DNA of 64,000 nt, taken from Boesenbergia rotunda (Eukaryota > Streptophyta > Magnoliopsida > Zingiberales > Zingiberaceae). The position numbers were made by a program, and so were the translations under genes. The stretch spans positions 580,617-644,616 of the forward strand of contig JAGFNQ010001114.1 of the NCBI GenBank assembly GCA_024364735.1. The letters run 5' to 3'. This document shows, piece by piece, positions 38,842 to 52,042 of the stretch; position 1 is the first letter of the stretch; the number at the start of each line of letters is the position of its first letter. The notes under the pieces are model-generated. The model had not been told where the DNA came from. It saw only the letters and a list, made by a program, of their open reading frames with translations, and did no database searches.

Positions 38842-40973
38842 GCTATAGTATAAAGATGAAGTTGTCACCTTAACGATCTCTCCAGAGAACATTTTGTCCT
38901 AGTATAGTCATCTTTTGTATAGGGAGGTCAAACACCTAACGAGACATTTTTACACTGATGAAAATTGACTCCAAACTCTATTGCAATAAAAACTCATGGG
39001 AACTGCGCTAACCCATGAGGGTAGCAATGACTCAACTAGGAAGTGACGTCGCTCACCCAAGGGACCTAATATCGTCAGGCTAATGGTAAAATATAGACAG
39101 ATAATACAGACAGAGACATAAGAGTATAAGAGAAAAATTATTGGCAGGATAAATCGGAAAGTGCTCTTGGCGGACCATCCAGAAGCTCAATGTCCAAGGG
39201 TTCGCACCCCATTCGAAAAAAAAATTCTACAAAATAAGTCATAGCTAGGATTGAATCGTAAATTTTTGAGATGATAATAAATCGTCATTCCGCTACATCA
39301 TAGTTCTGAGAGCTTATATAAGAGAGTATAAGATATTTGAGAGAATTAATATTTTAATTTTACTATTATTTTATTTTTCTACAATATCATTATAATAATT
39401 AATGATGTGCGATTAGCTTGTAATATGTGATTTATTTAGGGATGAATTGTGAAGCCTTCACCCAAGGAACATATACACACCATGCTCATATTGGGATGGA
39501 TTGATGATTAATACATAGATGTTATCAGTATGAGATATGAGGATAAAAATTTGATAAAATTAGTATATCCCTCTCGCTACATATTAGTTATAGTATCCGG
39601 ATTAGTAATTTTTATAATTTATTTTTTCTATATTAATTTTAAGATGGATTAACGGATACGTTGAGACGAATGAATAGTCCTGTATCATCCTGTTGTATGT
39701 AGATTAGCTAAACATGAGATTGCTAATTTAACTGGGAATTCCCAGTTAAGTTGGTTCACTGACACGTTGTTAATTTCAGCCAGCGTCGTCTGACCAACCA
39801 ACGGGCAACTGAATGACGACACGATCCCACCGTAGCGGTGAGAGTTAAATAGTCTCACCGGAAACGGACCGGACCCGACCTCGTTAGAAGGAGGAGCCCC
39901 ATCCGTTCTGCCCGTTTCGACATTCGACGCCAAACACGGGCGGTTACCTGATCCGACGGCGTCCCGGCCTCGAGAGAGAAGGAAAAACAAACGATCGAGC
40001 GAGGATCGGAGCATCTGCCTCATCCTTAAAAAGGGCATCGTAAGCGATGGTGACAGCTCAACGGGGACGAGGCCCGAGAGGCGAAGGCAGGCTGGTGGAG
40101 GCGGGATATCCTGCCCTTCCTGCCAAGGTGGGTCCCGGCTGACAGCGAGGGGAGCGTGGCCGCGAGCGGAGGCTTCCTCTGCGTCTTCCCATCTCCGAGC
40201 CGAGATCTGAACCCCTCTCGCCTGATAGAAGGGGTAAAGGAGGTGGGGCGAGGGTAAAAAAGTTCTCCCTGTCCTTTGCCGTGATCTTTCCGCCAGACCT
40301 CTCTCGTCGGATCTCTTTCACTCCCTGGCACCGTGCGGAAGAAAGCGAGGACCTTTTCGGTTGTTGCTTCTGCCATTTCGCCAGTGTAATTAGGTAATCG
40401 TGGTTGAAAATTTTCTCATTGATTGCTACAATTTCGATACCCTTTTCCATTCGTCCGCCTGGTTTCTGTTTCCTTTTGGACGCTGTTCCTGATTCGATCT
40501 TTTTTGTGCTGCTGATCCTTGTCCGCAGTTGAAAGAGAAATTCAGAAAGCAAATCCTTTTTGGGTTGATGGGACCTCCTTGTTCTTCATTTTTTTTTAAA
40601 CCTAGAGTTGAATTTTTTTGGTTGAAATGTGTTTTTTTTGGCAAAGATGAGTCCTTGAAACTAAAAATTGTCATTTGGTTTTTGACTTGTTGTAGTTCTT
40701 TTGCATGGCCCCCTCGAAATTAATTTTTGACTAAAAATTAATTTCGTCGAATAAAGTGGCTAAGGCAAAAAAAATTCTTTTCACCTAGAAGCTCTTCATA
40801 GTCTTCTGGCAATTTTTTACGTTGTAACTAGTCCAAACTTTGTGGTTGAACATGGGTGCGTGATGTTATGATTTCTTCTTGCTTGTTTGCTTATTTTCTT
40901 CTTATCCTCTGCAGTTCCATTCACAAGAGTGATTTAGCTAAGTTGAAAATCGCTGAAGAGAAAGAAAGTGGAC
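38842..40973 (+). other. Spacer, promoter region and 5' UTR of the IQD gene
   Basis: 38842-39700 is AT-rich without recognised features. 39750-40330 is a GC-rich block typical of a plant promoter/first-exon region. Minus-strand ORFs there look like compositional shadows. A C/T-rich acceptor ending CTCTGCAG lies at about 40905-40914, so a 5'-UTR intron ending there is likely. The final leader runs from about 40915 to the ATG at 40974. Confidence 0.5.
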
Positions 40974-43900
40974 ATGGGCATAAAAGGAAAGTGGTTTAGT
41001 GCTGTCAAGAAGGCCTTCATCCCGCAGTGTTGTCAAGGAGACCCTAAGGAGAGTCTTGATTTTTCCAAGGTTTCCGATTCACTCCCTAAAAAAGAAGTGG
41101 AAACTACTGCTGTCGGCGCTGCTCAACTGTTGCTACCTGCACCTCTTCAGGAGGCTAAGCTGATCGAGAATGGGAATGAACAGAATAAGCATGCCTACTC
41201 GGTGGCGCTTGCTAGTGCTGTTGCTGCGGAGGCTGCAGCTGTCGCAGCGCAGGCTGCTGCAGAGGTTGTTCGCCTGGCCACTTCTGCAACTAGGCATGCC
41301 GGTGAATCAAGCGAAGTGATTGCTGCCATCAAAATTCAGTCTGCCTACCGAGGTTACCAGGTAATGTTTCTATTTTATTCTTTTCCCACCTTCCTCTTTA
41401 TAAAATACTGTAGTTGTTCGGTTAAAAATCCATGGTGAAAATGCTTGGTATTTCGGCTCTCTAACTGGTGGCATGCAGATATGACATGAAAATGTGATCC
41501 CGTTCACCATTTTTTAAGAGAAATGGGCTGCTCCATGAATTCTCAGATGGCATATAAAAACTGTTCTGCACAAGTTCTTTATGCAAGCAATTCGGTCTGG
41601 TTTGGGTTTGAGTTGATCGGTCGTTGGTTATGTTAGAATCATAGTGCTCTAGCCTGCCTATTGTGTTTTTTCATTTGTTGGACAACAGTTTTCCATAATT
41701 TCCTTTTAAACATTATTATTATTTTACTTGGTGGCAATTGGCCATATACATTTGTTAAGCCGCTTTCTGTTTGTTTGGCTTCTTTTAACCAAACAAAGGT
41801 TAAACAATTGGGTAGTATTGTGAGATGATAAAGCAAGTAACTCTGTTCTTGTTATGACAACCAAAATCCTAAAGGAAGAGAACCAAACCACTAAATCATT
41901 AATGATACTTTGTCAAATTGATATAGTAAGCATGTGCACCTGATTTAAAATGGGGGAACATTGTTATTTGCAATTCCTGCGATCCCATTACCGAGAACAG
42001 AAATGTAGTTTGTGCTATTTTTAGTTTTAGTGTCGGGTGCCATCTTTTGCTTTACACTATTTTTAGAAGTTCGAATCTGGTTGTGTGCATGCACTAAGCT
42101 ATTTATGCCGTGAAGACTAACCTTTTACTGAAACCTGTGTTTAATTATGAGAAAAAGCTTGTCAGGAAATGAAGTGTATGAGTTACTGCATTTATTAACT
42201 TGAAGCTTCTTATACGATAAGATTGTCTCACTGAAAACTTTGTGAAGGCAAGAAGAACATTTAGAACTTTGCGGGGACTTAATAGGCTGAAGAGAGTGCT
42301 GGATGGAAATGCTGTCAAATCTCAAACTACAAACACTTTGCAGTGCATGCAAACAATGGCAAGAGTGCAGGCACAGATACATTCAAGACGGGTCAGAATG
42401 ACAGAGGAAAACCAAGCTCTCCAGAGGCATCTACAGCGGAAACTTGAAAAGGAACTAGAGAAAGTAAAGGTATGTATGCAATTTATGTCATCATCTGCAA
42501 CATTATTTTACACATGGCATGAAACTCAGAATCAGGGAAGGCTAAACTAAAAACTACTAGAAAAAAATATTATACAACCTTCACTTTGATTAGCGGCAAA
42601 TGCTTATGGGCCATTGGAGCCTGTTTAATGTGGATGGGTTGTGCTGTAATGAAATGTACTAGATTTCCATGTTTTCTTTGAAAATGCTATGCTGAACTCT
42701 CTCTTAATTAAGAACTATTATTGCTATTTCTTTCTATTGTACAACTTGTAGATGGAAGAATGGTATGATGCACCCTGTCGAACTTCTATTTTAACTGAAT
42801 TTTCTTCTACACTGAATGAGCAAGCACTTTGATATAGACATAAATGATGTTTTCGACTTACATGGTTTATTGTGTAGGAAAATTTGATCTTGTGAGCCAA
42901 GTGCTCATGTTGTCATAGGGATTGATGGGTCATTGCCTTAACTTGATACCGACCTGTTTGAATCTCATGACCTTAGTTATTAAATTTTTGTGCCTTTTTT
43001 TCCCAACTGGCCTTGTTGACTTTCCAGAGTCATATAATTTCTCCTAGCTTTATTGAATGTTCCTGATACCTGATTACCCTTTAATACCATCATTTCTGAT
43101 TAGTTTCAGTTCAGAGGAAATTGTTGTTTAGATTGAACTTGGAGTTATCTGTTATCTTTGTGGACCACATATTACCTGTACAAAGTTTGGTCCCGATCCT
43201 TTACTCTGCATGCTTAGTTCTCATTCAAGAGATTCATATAATATCTGCTAGTTTATGATTGTTCATCATGATCTGATTTAGCCTTATTGTCTAATGATAC
43301 CATTCATATTCCTTGCTTCATCTTTTCTTCCAAATTGAACTTTGCCTATGGTAGACTAATATTCAATATTTGATGACAGATTGCGGAGGAATGGGATGAT
43401 AGCCTTCAGCCCAAAGAGAAGATTGAAGCTAAACTGCTGAATAAACAGGAAGCCGCCGTAAGAAGAGAGAGAGCTCTAGCTTATGCATTTTCACATCAGG
43501 TAGTGGGCATTTTTCATTGCGCTAGATTACTACTTATTTTGAACTGGCGATTGTCGCCTTTTTTATACTTTTTTTTTTTTAACTTCCAAAACATTTTTTT
43601 GAGTTTTCATGTTTCAGTGGAGGAGCTCATCCAAATCCCTGACTCCAGTATTCACTGACCCAAGCAATCCCCAATGGGGATGGAGCTGGTTGGGGCGCTG
43701 GATGGCAGCTAGGCCATGGGAGAAGCAAAGCACAAAGGAAGATCATGCCTCCGTAAAGAACACTAGCCGCAGTTTCATTGTGCGCACAACAAAACAGTGC
43801 GATACTAGTTCAGAACGCACTCCGTCGGCACCTCAGAAGTCAAGTCGGCCTTCCGGCCTTCACTCACCTGCAACCCCACGCTCCAGGACTCCACCTGTTG

Positions 43901-44307
43901 TGAGCAGAAAGAAATCAGAAAGCCCAAGAGGCCGCCGGTGCTCCATTGACGATGATTCGAGGAGCACATTCAGCATGCAATCTGACCGGCGAAGGAGGTA
44001 CAGCATTGCAGGATCATCAATGGGCGACGATGAAAGCCTCAGCTCCTCGACTATTCCTAGCTACATGGCATCTACAGAGGCAGCTAGAGCCAGGTCCCGA
44101 CTCCACAGCCCAGTTTGTGATAACATTCAAACACCCGAGAAGGGGTCAGCTTTCTCAGCAACCAAACGCCTCTCCTTTCCTTCAATGGACAGAAGCATTA
44201 TGCCATCCGCCGCAAACCTTAGGCGCCTTTCAGGGCCCCCAAAGGTAGACATTTCTCCAGCGAAGGTTGTAGCTCTGACCGGTAAAGAACAAATAACAAA
44301 CAACTGA
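40974..44307 (+). CDS. IQ67-domain (IQD) calmodulin-binding protein
   Basis: Four coding exons: 40974-41360, 42248-42469, 43380-43499 and 43618-44307, all phase 0, encoding 472 aa. The start is the ATG giving MGIKGKWFSAVKKAF, the family's usual N terminus. An Ala-rich segment (about residues 80-105) precedes the IQ67 domain. The first IQ motif IKIQSAYRGYQARR (residues 119-132) is split by an intron after Q129, the conserved IQD intron position. Further basic repeats follow to about residue 185. LAYAFSHQWR and NPQWGWSWLGRWMAARPWE are also typical, and the C-terminal half is Ser/Pro/Arg-rich and basic. IQD proteins bind calmodulin and tether it to microtubules, plasma membrane or nucleus; which applies here cannot be told. 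A solo LTR sits 194 bp after the stop, possibly in the 3' UTR. Confidence 0.95.
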
Positions 44308-44500
44308 GAGTGCTTACCTGATCTAACAGCAGTTGATATGCCTTTGATGGTATATTCTAGTTAAGCTTGGCTACTAATTTAACGAGCGGCTTGTGAGTTC
44401 TTGAATTGGCTTGTTATGTATGTGCTCTTGCTTTCTTGATGTGAATCTGAGCTGATTGTGCCTAAATTTGATGTGAAATATATATGATGTGTTTGGTGTT

Positions 44501-45439
44501 TGATTCCGGCCTTGCATATGGGCATACGGGTAGTACAGCTCGCTCAGCCAGCTAGCCTGGCGCCATAAAGATCCAGTAGATGGACCGGCCGAGATCCCAC
44601 CCGAGGGGTCCCTGAGCCAGGAAGCTCCCCGAGGCACTGTCCAGCCAGCGAGGAGTCGGGTCGGTCAGGTCGGCCCCAAGCTCCTTCTGGCTTGGTCGCC
44701 TTGACCCATGCTTCGATCCAGATCGGGTTGGCAAGCCAGTCGGGCGCGTGACGACCCACGCTCCCCTAGCACCACATGAATTGGAATCCAGCAGAGTCAG
44801 CCAGATATAACTCAACAAACCCCCGACTCAGGAGTATCCTGGCCTCAATTCTCCCAGGTGGACGCGTGGAGGCCCACGCTTCCTGGTCATTACCCGACCC
44901 GGGCCTTAACACTCGACCGCTGGTCGACGCTCGGGTTACAACTATCTCGTCTTACGCCCTTATGTCATTATATCCTGGGTACGATCTCAATGTCGGGGTA
45001 CTATACACCTTATCTATTCCTGACACGCCTCGCGGTTAGTCCGCCAATCCAGTACCATCGTACTGCCTCAACACCCCGCGTCATGCCGCGGTACCTTCAG
45101 GTGCTCTCATACGAGCTGACAGTTGTCACACCCCGTCTCGTCGACACGGACAAGGGGTTGTCAGCTCCCTCGGCTATATAAGTCCTCCACTCCTCATCCC
45201 GCAGGGATGTGCGCGAGCTCTCCCTACTACTGCATTTCCATTCAGCTCCACTATATTTCTGCGGATACTGACTTGATCGTCAGAGTGTCCTTGTCGGAGA
45301 AACTCCCCGGCGGGTTTGCTAACGGTCATTGTTTTGCAGGCAGGAGCCAGGTCAGAGCTAAGGTAACGCGCCCACCGCTCGTGACACCCGAGAGACCATC
45401 CGGCCCTTAGGACTGCCACCTCGTTTCGTGACAAGATCA
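44501..45439 (+). mobile_element. Solo LTR downstream of IQD, probable Ty3/gypsy
   Basis: Starts TGATTCCGGCCTTGC and ends CGTGACAAGATCA. It is flanked by GTGTT (44496-44500) and GTATT (45440-45444), a 5-bp TSD with one mismatch. It is collinear with 58346-59314 throughout, including a GGCTATATAAG box at about 45172, ACTTGATCGTC, CCCCGGCGGGTTTGC and the ending CCACCTCG. Length 939 bp with no internal domains. ORFs within it are not genes. Confidence 0.9.
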
Positions 45440-45444
45440 GTATT

Positions 45445-46341
45445 TATTTGTCTACAGATATTCATTTCATTATTATATTTTGAACATTCGGCTCCACTCG
45501 TTGCAAAAGGGAGACGAAGCTTCATGGTTCAAGAACATCGTGAACCTGCACTGACCCAGCAGAAAGCAAGCCAAAAGGGTGGAAAGTCACAAAAGATGCT
45601 GTAAAGCCATTCCAGGTTTTTAAAAGGCATCAAACACCTTTCAGAAAAGGCTAACTATATATACATTATAGTAATCATCTTGTAAATCGGATTCTACTAA
45701 AATGGGAAACACAATGAATATTTTTGCCACTTTCTCAAAACAGACGCCCACTTGATGCTAATTGTGTAAATGGAAATCTAGTCATGCATGAATTTGCCCT
45801 TCCAGTGGCACTAGATCTCCCACAGACTGCAGCAGCATCTGGGCAGCTAGATTTTGCATGCTCTTCGTTATCCCTTCCACGATGATAGAAAGATCTCAAT
45901 CCTACAGTAACAATCCTACAGGAGTAGTACTGCTGCAGCACTGCATCCATTCACAGGCACACATGTCATGCACCTGTGTGAGTGTCATATTGTGTCAGTG
46001 ATGAGTAATTGAGTACTACTGGTGCCAAAGGGAAAAAGAATCTCCCATGTTCTTCTCTCCAGTCTCCATGATCATGAATCATGATCATCATCATGAACAG
46101 GATCTTGAGGGACAGCAATGGAGCGAGTGTGCTAAGTGTAGTCACCGAATTGGGAAAAATGGAACCTTGGGTTTTCTGAATTGTGTGCAGTGAAGCACTG
46201 AGAATGATTTTGTATCAAGCATGTTCTCCTAATTGGCCCTTGCACTGGTGAATCTTGTCTTCTCGCTAGGATGATGGCTCTCTTGAATCTTGTAATTCAC
46301 CATCGTGCAGTTTCAATGGTGCAATGTGGAGTCTTTTGTCA
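45445..46341. other. Spacer
   Basis: No gene recognised. A minus-strand open frame at 45735-45950 has no recognisable motif. A small palindrome built from ATCATGATC and ATGATCATCATC words lies near 46068-46097. Confidence 0.45.
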
Positions 46342-49300
46342 GTTAGAGTTACAATTATTAAAACAAATTTTATTATAATTATTAGAATAAATTTTATTAT
46401 AATTATTCAGATAATTCTATTTTTTTATTCAATACCAAGTATTTTTATATACTATATATATTATGAATAAGATTTATTATTATTCATCTATACTATTCTA
46501 ATATGTATATTTTTCTCTTTTTAATTCTTACATGTATCAAGCCTTCATCTTCGTGATTTTGAAAGTTCGATTGAAAGACCACCTTCGTATTTGATTTTGA
46601 GATTCCTGGAAAACTCTCCTTCCAGCAACCACCATCGCATGTAGCCTCAAGATTTGCCGACATGTTTATAGACTTTCTACAATAACAGTTGATAGCACCA
46701 AAGCCACAAAGAGCAAAATAAAAGTCCTCTTAATCTTTTCCCTTTTCCCTCGCTCGCAAGATGTCAACTGGAATTAATAAAACTCTTTTGTATTCCATAA
46801 TGATCCTTGTCTTTGCACATGACGCCATGGTGGTTGATCGTGAACTGGTTGGTATCTCTGATTTTCTGCGATGTTTTTGCCTTTTTAACCGTGGCCTTTA
46901 TCCTCTCTCGATCTCCATCTGAATCCATATATGCATATTTTTGTGGATTTGATTTACATTAGTATAATTCTTGATGGATCTAACTCATAATCAAAATAGG
47001 ACAACTTTGAATGTTTATAGAGATTATTGTGCTTATTGCAAAAAAAAAAGACATTGGAAGTCGCAATGCTGATTATTGTTGAACAAAGATAAACCACCGG
47101 AGAAATAATATCAGCAGCAATAACCTGATCCGTATATGTTTGAGCAGTTTCAATAGTTCCTTGCTTTACAGCCTTCTGTCGTGTTAGCTTTCTCTAATAT
47201 AGGTTTGCATCATCTGATATTTCAGGTATATTTTTATCCTTGTGGGTTTTGGACTTTCGTGCCTCTTATCATATGTCATCTTATTTATCATGTTTTATTT
47301 ATTTTTCTCCCATGTCAGTTCATCTATATCTATTATGATGATGATACTCTTATGCTATTAGTAGGTGTTGGTTATGTATTATTACATCTGGTTTATCTCT
47401 CACTGATATTTATTATATTCCGAGTCTTACTTTAAATTTTGTTTCTGTTAGTCAATTATGTGAATCTGGATACCAAATCTCATTTTCTTCATCTAATTGT
47501 TATGTTCAGGACCCACGATCTTAGAAGTTGATTGGGACAGCCATAGGTAAGGAGGACTCTATGTTTTGGATCAACTCAAAGTACCAAATGTTGTAGCTTC
47601 GAGTGTGAATTTATCATCTTTTCATTCGAGTCATTCATTTTCTAATTTTTATTTGTGACATTCTCATCTAGGTTATATTTCAACATTTCGTTTGTAGTTT
47701 TTATCTTTTACAGGAGTATTAGGACTTTTAAAAGGTTCTAATATTTTTTATTGTAGTGGTTGTAAACTGGCCAAATTTTTTACCTTATCCTTCTATAAAA
47801 GTCTTTCTCTTTCCTCTACTTCATTTGATTTTATTCATTTTGATGTGTGGGGACCCTCTCCTGTGGGACCCTCTCCTATTCCTATAAAGGGAGGGGGGTC
47901 AAGATATTATGTTTCATTTATCGATGATTTCACTCGTTACTCTTGGATTTATCTTATGAAACAAAGGTCTGATTATCTTATCATTTTCAATAACTTAGAG
48001 CTCCTATAAAAACTCAATATTCTAGTGTCATAAAGTGCTTTAGTTATGATATGGGGGTGAATACACTTCGAATGATTTATTAATGTTTGTTTGCTTCTGA
48101 TGGTACTATTCATCGAATCTCGTGTACAGATACTCCTGAATAGAATAATGTGGCTGAACGAAAACATAGACATCTTGTTGAAATAACCCGTTCTTTTTTA
48201 TTGTCTGCCAATGTTCCTACTGTCTTTTAGGGGAGTGGGGGAAGCAATCTTTACCGCTGCTCATGTGATTAATAGAATTTCAACCTTACACAATTCAGGC
48301 TTGTCACCTTTTGAAAAATTTTATGGTCATACTCCTGCCTATTCCTCTCTGCGTGTTTTTGATTGTACTTGCTTTATCCTTCGTCCACATGTCAAGCATA
48401 AAAAATTAGCCTCTCGGTTTGCTCTGTGTGTCTTTTTGGGTTATGATGTTGTAAAAAGGAATATCGTTGTTTTGATTCCGTTAGTTAAAAATTATATGTC
48501 TCTCGCCATATTGTGTTTCTTGAGTATGTTCCATTCTTTTCTATTCCGGCTCATTTACATAATATGACAAAGTCAGATCTATTTTGCATTGATCCTTTCA
48601 ATACCGACACTGAGGAAGTTTCACACACAACCCCTACTGATAGCTCAACCGAATCTGATACTTTGGTTCCTGAGACATCTGCTCCATGTGCTCCTCCTTC
48701 TGCCACTACCCAATCATCTCCTAAGATTGTGGATGATCCTTCTCTCCATCGTCGTTAGTTCACTTGTGTTCATAAGTCCACTAAACTATCAGATTTTGCT
48801 TGCTCTTGTTATTCTAGTTCTTTTGCTTAATTTGTTGCATCTGTTCATTATCTTTCTGAGTCTGTCTTCTTATAGAGAAGTTGTTCATAACCACTTTGGC
48901 AAAATGCTATGGCTGTGGAACTAACTGCGCTACATCAGACTCATATATGAGATTTGATACCATTGCCACCAGGAAGATATATTATTAATTCTTGTTGGGT
49001 CTATAAGATCAAAATAAAATCTGATGATTCTATTGAACGGTACAAAACATGTCTTGTTGCTAAAGGTTATTCTCAGGAATATAACATGGATTATAAGGAA
49101 ACTTTTGCTCCTGTTGCTAAAATGACCACCGTTCGTATGTTAATTGTTGTTGTCTCTGTTCGTCGATGGAAAATATCTCAGATAGATGTCAAGAATGCCT
49201 TTTTAAATGGTGATCTTTAAAAGAAGTGTATATGGTGCCTCCTCCATAAAGTTGCTCACCGACCTGGTGAAGTTTGTAGGTTTGGCAAAGTTCTCTATGA

Positions 49301-50536
49301 CTCAAACAAGTACCATGTGGTTAGTTTGCGAAGTTTTCCATGGTGATTATCTTCCTTAGTTTTCGTCCCAATAATCATGATTCGACTTTATTTGTCAAGT
49401 GTACGCATGCAGGTCATATACTTTTATTTTTATATGTGAATGACATGATAATTACTGGTGATGACTTTGATGGAATTAAGTCTTTAAAGTTTGAATTAGC
49501 TCGTTGCTTTGCTATGAAAGACTTGGGTTTACTATGCTATTTTTTAGGGATTGAGATCGCCTCTTGCCAAAAGGTTATCTTTTATCTCAGTCAAAGTGCA
49601 TAGCTGATTTATTTGAGTGTGTACATCTCACTGACAACAGAGTAGTTGATACACCCCTTGAGATTAATGCTTAATACTCTTCTTCATATGGTTTTCCTTT
49701 GTCAGATCTTAACCTCTACTATATAGTTGTAGGAAGCTTAGTTTATCTCATTGTGACTCGTCTTGTTATTGCACATGTTGTGCATGTGGTTGGTTAGTTT
49801 GTCACTGCACCAACCATAGTTTATTGGCAGTTATTCTTCGTATTCTCCTATATCTTCGAGAAACTCAATTTCAGAGTCTCTTATTTCCTTCTGCTTCCTT
49901 TTGCGACCCTACGGATCATAAGTCCACCGACTTCGGTATTTTTCTTGGAGATTCTCTTATCTCTTGGAAGAGTAGGAAACAAGATGTTATTTTCAGATAT
50001 TTCACAGAAGCTGAGTATTGTACTATGATCACCATCACTTATGAGATTGTTTGACTACGTTAGTTGCTTGCAGATATGAGAATTTTTCTTCGGCAACCTA
50101 CTACTCTTCATTGTAATAATCAGAGTGTCATTCAAATTGCGTGCAACACAGTTTTTCATGAGAGAATGAAGTATATTGAGATTGATTGTTATTTTACTCG
50201 TCATCATCTACAGCTTGGCATTATCACACTTCTTTTGTTCTTTCTTCACTGTAGATAGTTGATATGTTTACCAAGACTCTTTTTGCTTCGCGCTTCCGAT
50301 TTTTGTTTGACAACTCTCAATGCTTCTAACTGTACATCGTTAGAGTTATAATTATTAAAATAAATTCTGTTATAATTATTTTAATAATTATGTTCTTTAT
50401 TAATGGGTCAATTGATTAAGTACTTTTACACTATATATATTATATTATTCTTAGAGACAAATATAATAAATAAGATTTATTATTATTCATTGATACCGTT
50501 CTAATGTGGTATCTTTTTCATCTTTTTAATTCTTAC
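46342..50536 (+). mobile_element. Degenerate Ty1/copia retrotransposon
   Basis: Direct repeats of about 190-197 bp (46342-46532 and 50340-50536), starting GTTAGAGTTA and ending TTCTTACA, flank a plus-strand copia polyprotein in fragments. A degraded primer site (TGTATCAAGCC) follows the left LTR. In order I see one zinc knuckle (CAYCKKKRHWKSQC, about 47030), protease/pre-integrase debris (47181-47760), integrase (FIDDFTRYSWIY, about 47915-47960, then 48211-48567), reverse transcriptase (WVYKIKIKSDDSIERYK and AFLNGDL, 48975-49217) and RNase H (about 49900-50250). The catalytic YVDD box reads YVND at about 49433. Most of gag is missing and stops and frameshifts abound, so it is inactive. No TSD is visible. 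Confidence 0.9.
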
Positions 50537-51583
50537 ATTATCCACTCGATGTGTGTACATGGAAAGATATCAGTCGCCCTCGAGATTATGGTGTAACAGG
50601 AGAATATCAAATGTTATCAGACATTCACACTTCGATTCTAATTACGACTCATTTTATAGAATTTTTTCTCTAAATAAAATACACAACTATAAAATATTGG
50701 ACTTTTGAACTGTCCGTCATGAGTACTTTCTAAATTATCCCATCGGTCGATGAAAAACTTTCATGGAGCCATTTCCTTATTCATGTGGTATCTTTTTCAT
50801 CTTTTTAATTTTTACATTATCCACCTGATGTGTGTACGTGGAAAGATATGGGCCGCCCTCGAGATTATGGTGTAACAGGAGAATATCAAAATGTTATCCA
50901 GACATTCGCACTTCGATTCTAATTAAGACTTATTTTATAGAATTTTTTTCTCTAAATAAAATACACAACTATAAAATATTGGACTTTTGAATTGTCCGTC
51001 ATGAGTACTTTCTAAATTATCCTATCGGTCGATGAAAAACTTTCATGGAGCCATTTCCTTATTCATGTGGTATCTTTTTCATCTTTTTAATTTTTACATT
51101 ATCCACCTGATGTGTGTACGTGGAAAGATATGGGTCGCCCTCGAGATTATGGTGTAACAGGAGAATATCAAATTGTTATCCAAACATTCGCACTTTGATT
51201 CTAACTACGACTCATTTTATAAAATTTTTTCTCTAAATAAAATACACAACTATAAAATATTGGACTTTTGAATTATCCACCATGAATACTTTCTAAATTA
51301 TCATCAGTTCCTATGGTGCACGTAAGGTCATAGTTGTTAACCACATGTCGCGGTTCGATCCCAGCTATGGGTATTTACAGAATTTTCCTCCAAATGGGAC
51401 GAACTGGGCTTCTAGACTGGCCACCGCGAGCTCTTCCCGATTTACCCTGGTGACTGGTGGAAAACTTCCGTGGGGCCGGGCCGGTTACCTCAGGTTTAAT
51501 TTATTTGCTGCCTGATTCATCATTTTTTTTTTTAAATTATCCCATCAGTCGATCGAAAAATTTTCATGGAGTCATTTCCTTAT
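50504..51583. repeat. ~280-bp tandem array (three units) including a copia LTR tail
   Basis: Units start at 50504, 50783 and 51064, each with GTGGTATCTTTTTCATC. Each unit contains the last ~33 bp of the copia LTR (ATGTGGTATC to TTCTTACA), then GATGTGTGTAC, GCCCTCGAGATTATGGTG, TAAATAAAATACACAACTAT and CATGGAGCCATTTCC. The central part aligns by eye with the SINE at 51303-51532, but is much more diverged. The third unit is split by that SINE and resumes at 51533 to end at about 51583. Confidence 0.85.
51303..51532 (+). mobile_element. tRNA-derived SINE with poly(T) tail
   Basis: Pol III box A candidate TGGTGCACGTAAGG at 51314 and a perfect box B GGTTCGATCCC at 51352 are 38 bp apart. A tRNA-unrelated GC-rich body follows (GGGACGAACTGGGC, CCGTGGGGCCGGGCCGG) and ends in a T run (51523-51532), as in Au-type plant SINEs. 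TAAATTATC flanks both sides (51294-51302 and 51533-51541), a 9-bp TSD. Length 230 bp. Confidence 0.85.
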
Positions 51584-52042
51584 TCATCGTATGGGTCACA
51601 TTTTAGCCAATGAGAAGGCGACAACTTCTCAAAATGGACAAAATAGATACATCTTTGCATGATTAACGAATCTAGTGAGAAATATGGCCAGATACACCGG
51701 CAAATCTTACATATAGTGCTACTGGATTTTTTTCCACCCAAATTCAATTTTTAAAATTATTTTATCCTAACTATAATAGCATAAGTTCGTAAAATAAAAT
51801 TAATAATAATATTTAATTCCGACCAAATAAATATATTTAATAAATTTTAAATTATACAAGCATTTTAAAATGAACATATTTTTAAATGACGTTTCGGAGG
51901 GAAAAACATATATAAGATTGGTTTTTTATAGTTAAGTGTTTATATGTAAGATTTAATGTGAGATAATTGATAAAGTTGAACCTCTTAAATAAAATTATTA
52001 TAGGAATTTAAACTTTGATAAAAATACAAATTCAAATCTAAT
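51584..52042. other. AT-rich spacer
   Basis: No gene or identifiable element between the SINE-containing array and the next duplication. Confidence 0.4.

Noticed and set aside
39685..40674. Overlapping minus-strand open frames in a GC-rich block
   Set aside because: They overlap the IQD promoter/leader region, are Arg/Ser/Pro-rich in several frames at once, and have no domain. They are compositional artefacts.
40968..40976. Start of IQD two codons earlier
   Set aside because: The upstream codon is GTG. The ATG at 40974 gives the family N terminus MGIKGKWFSAVKK.
44544..45434. Open frames of 70-107 codons on both strands
   Set aside because: They lie within a solo LTR defined by its ends, TSD and sister copies.
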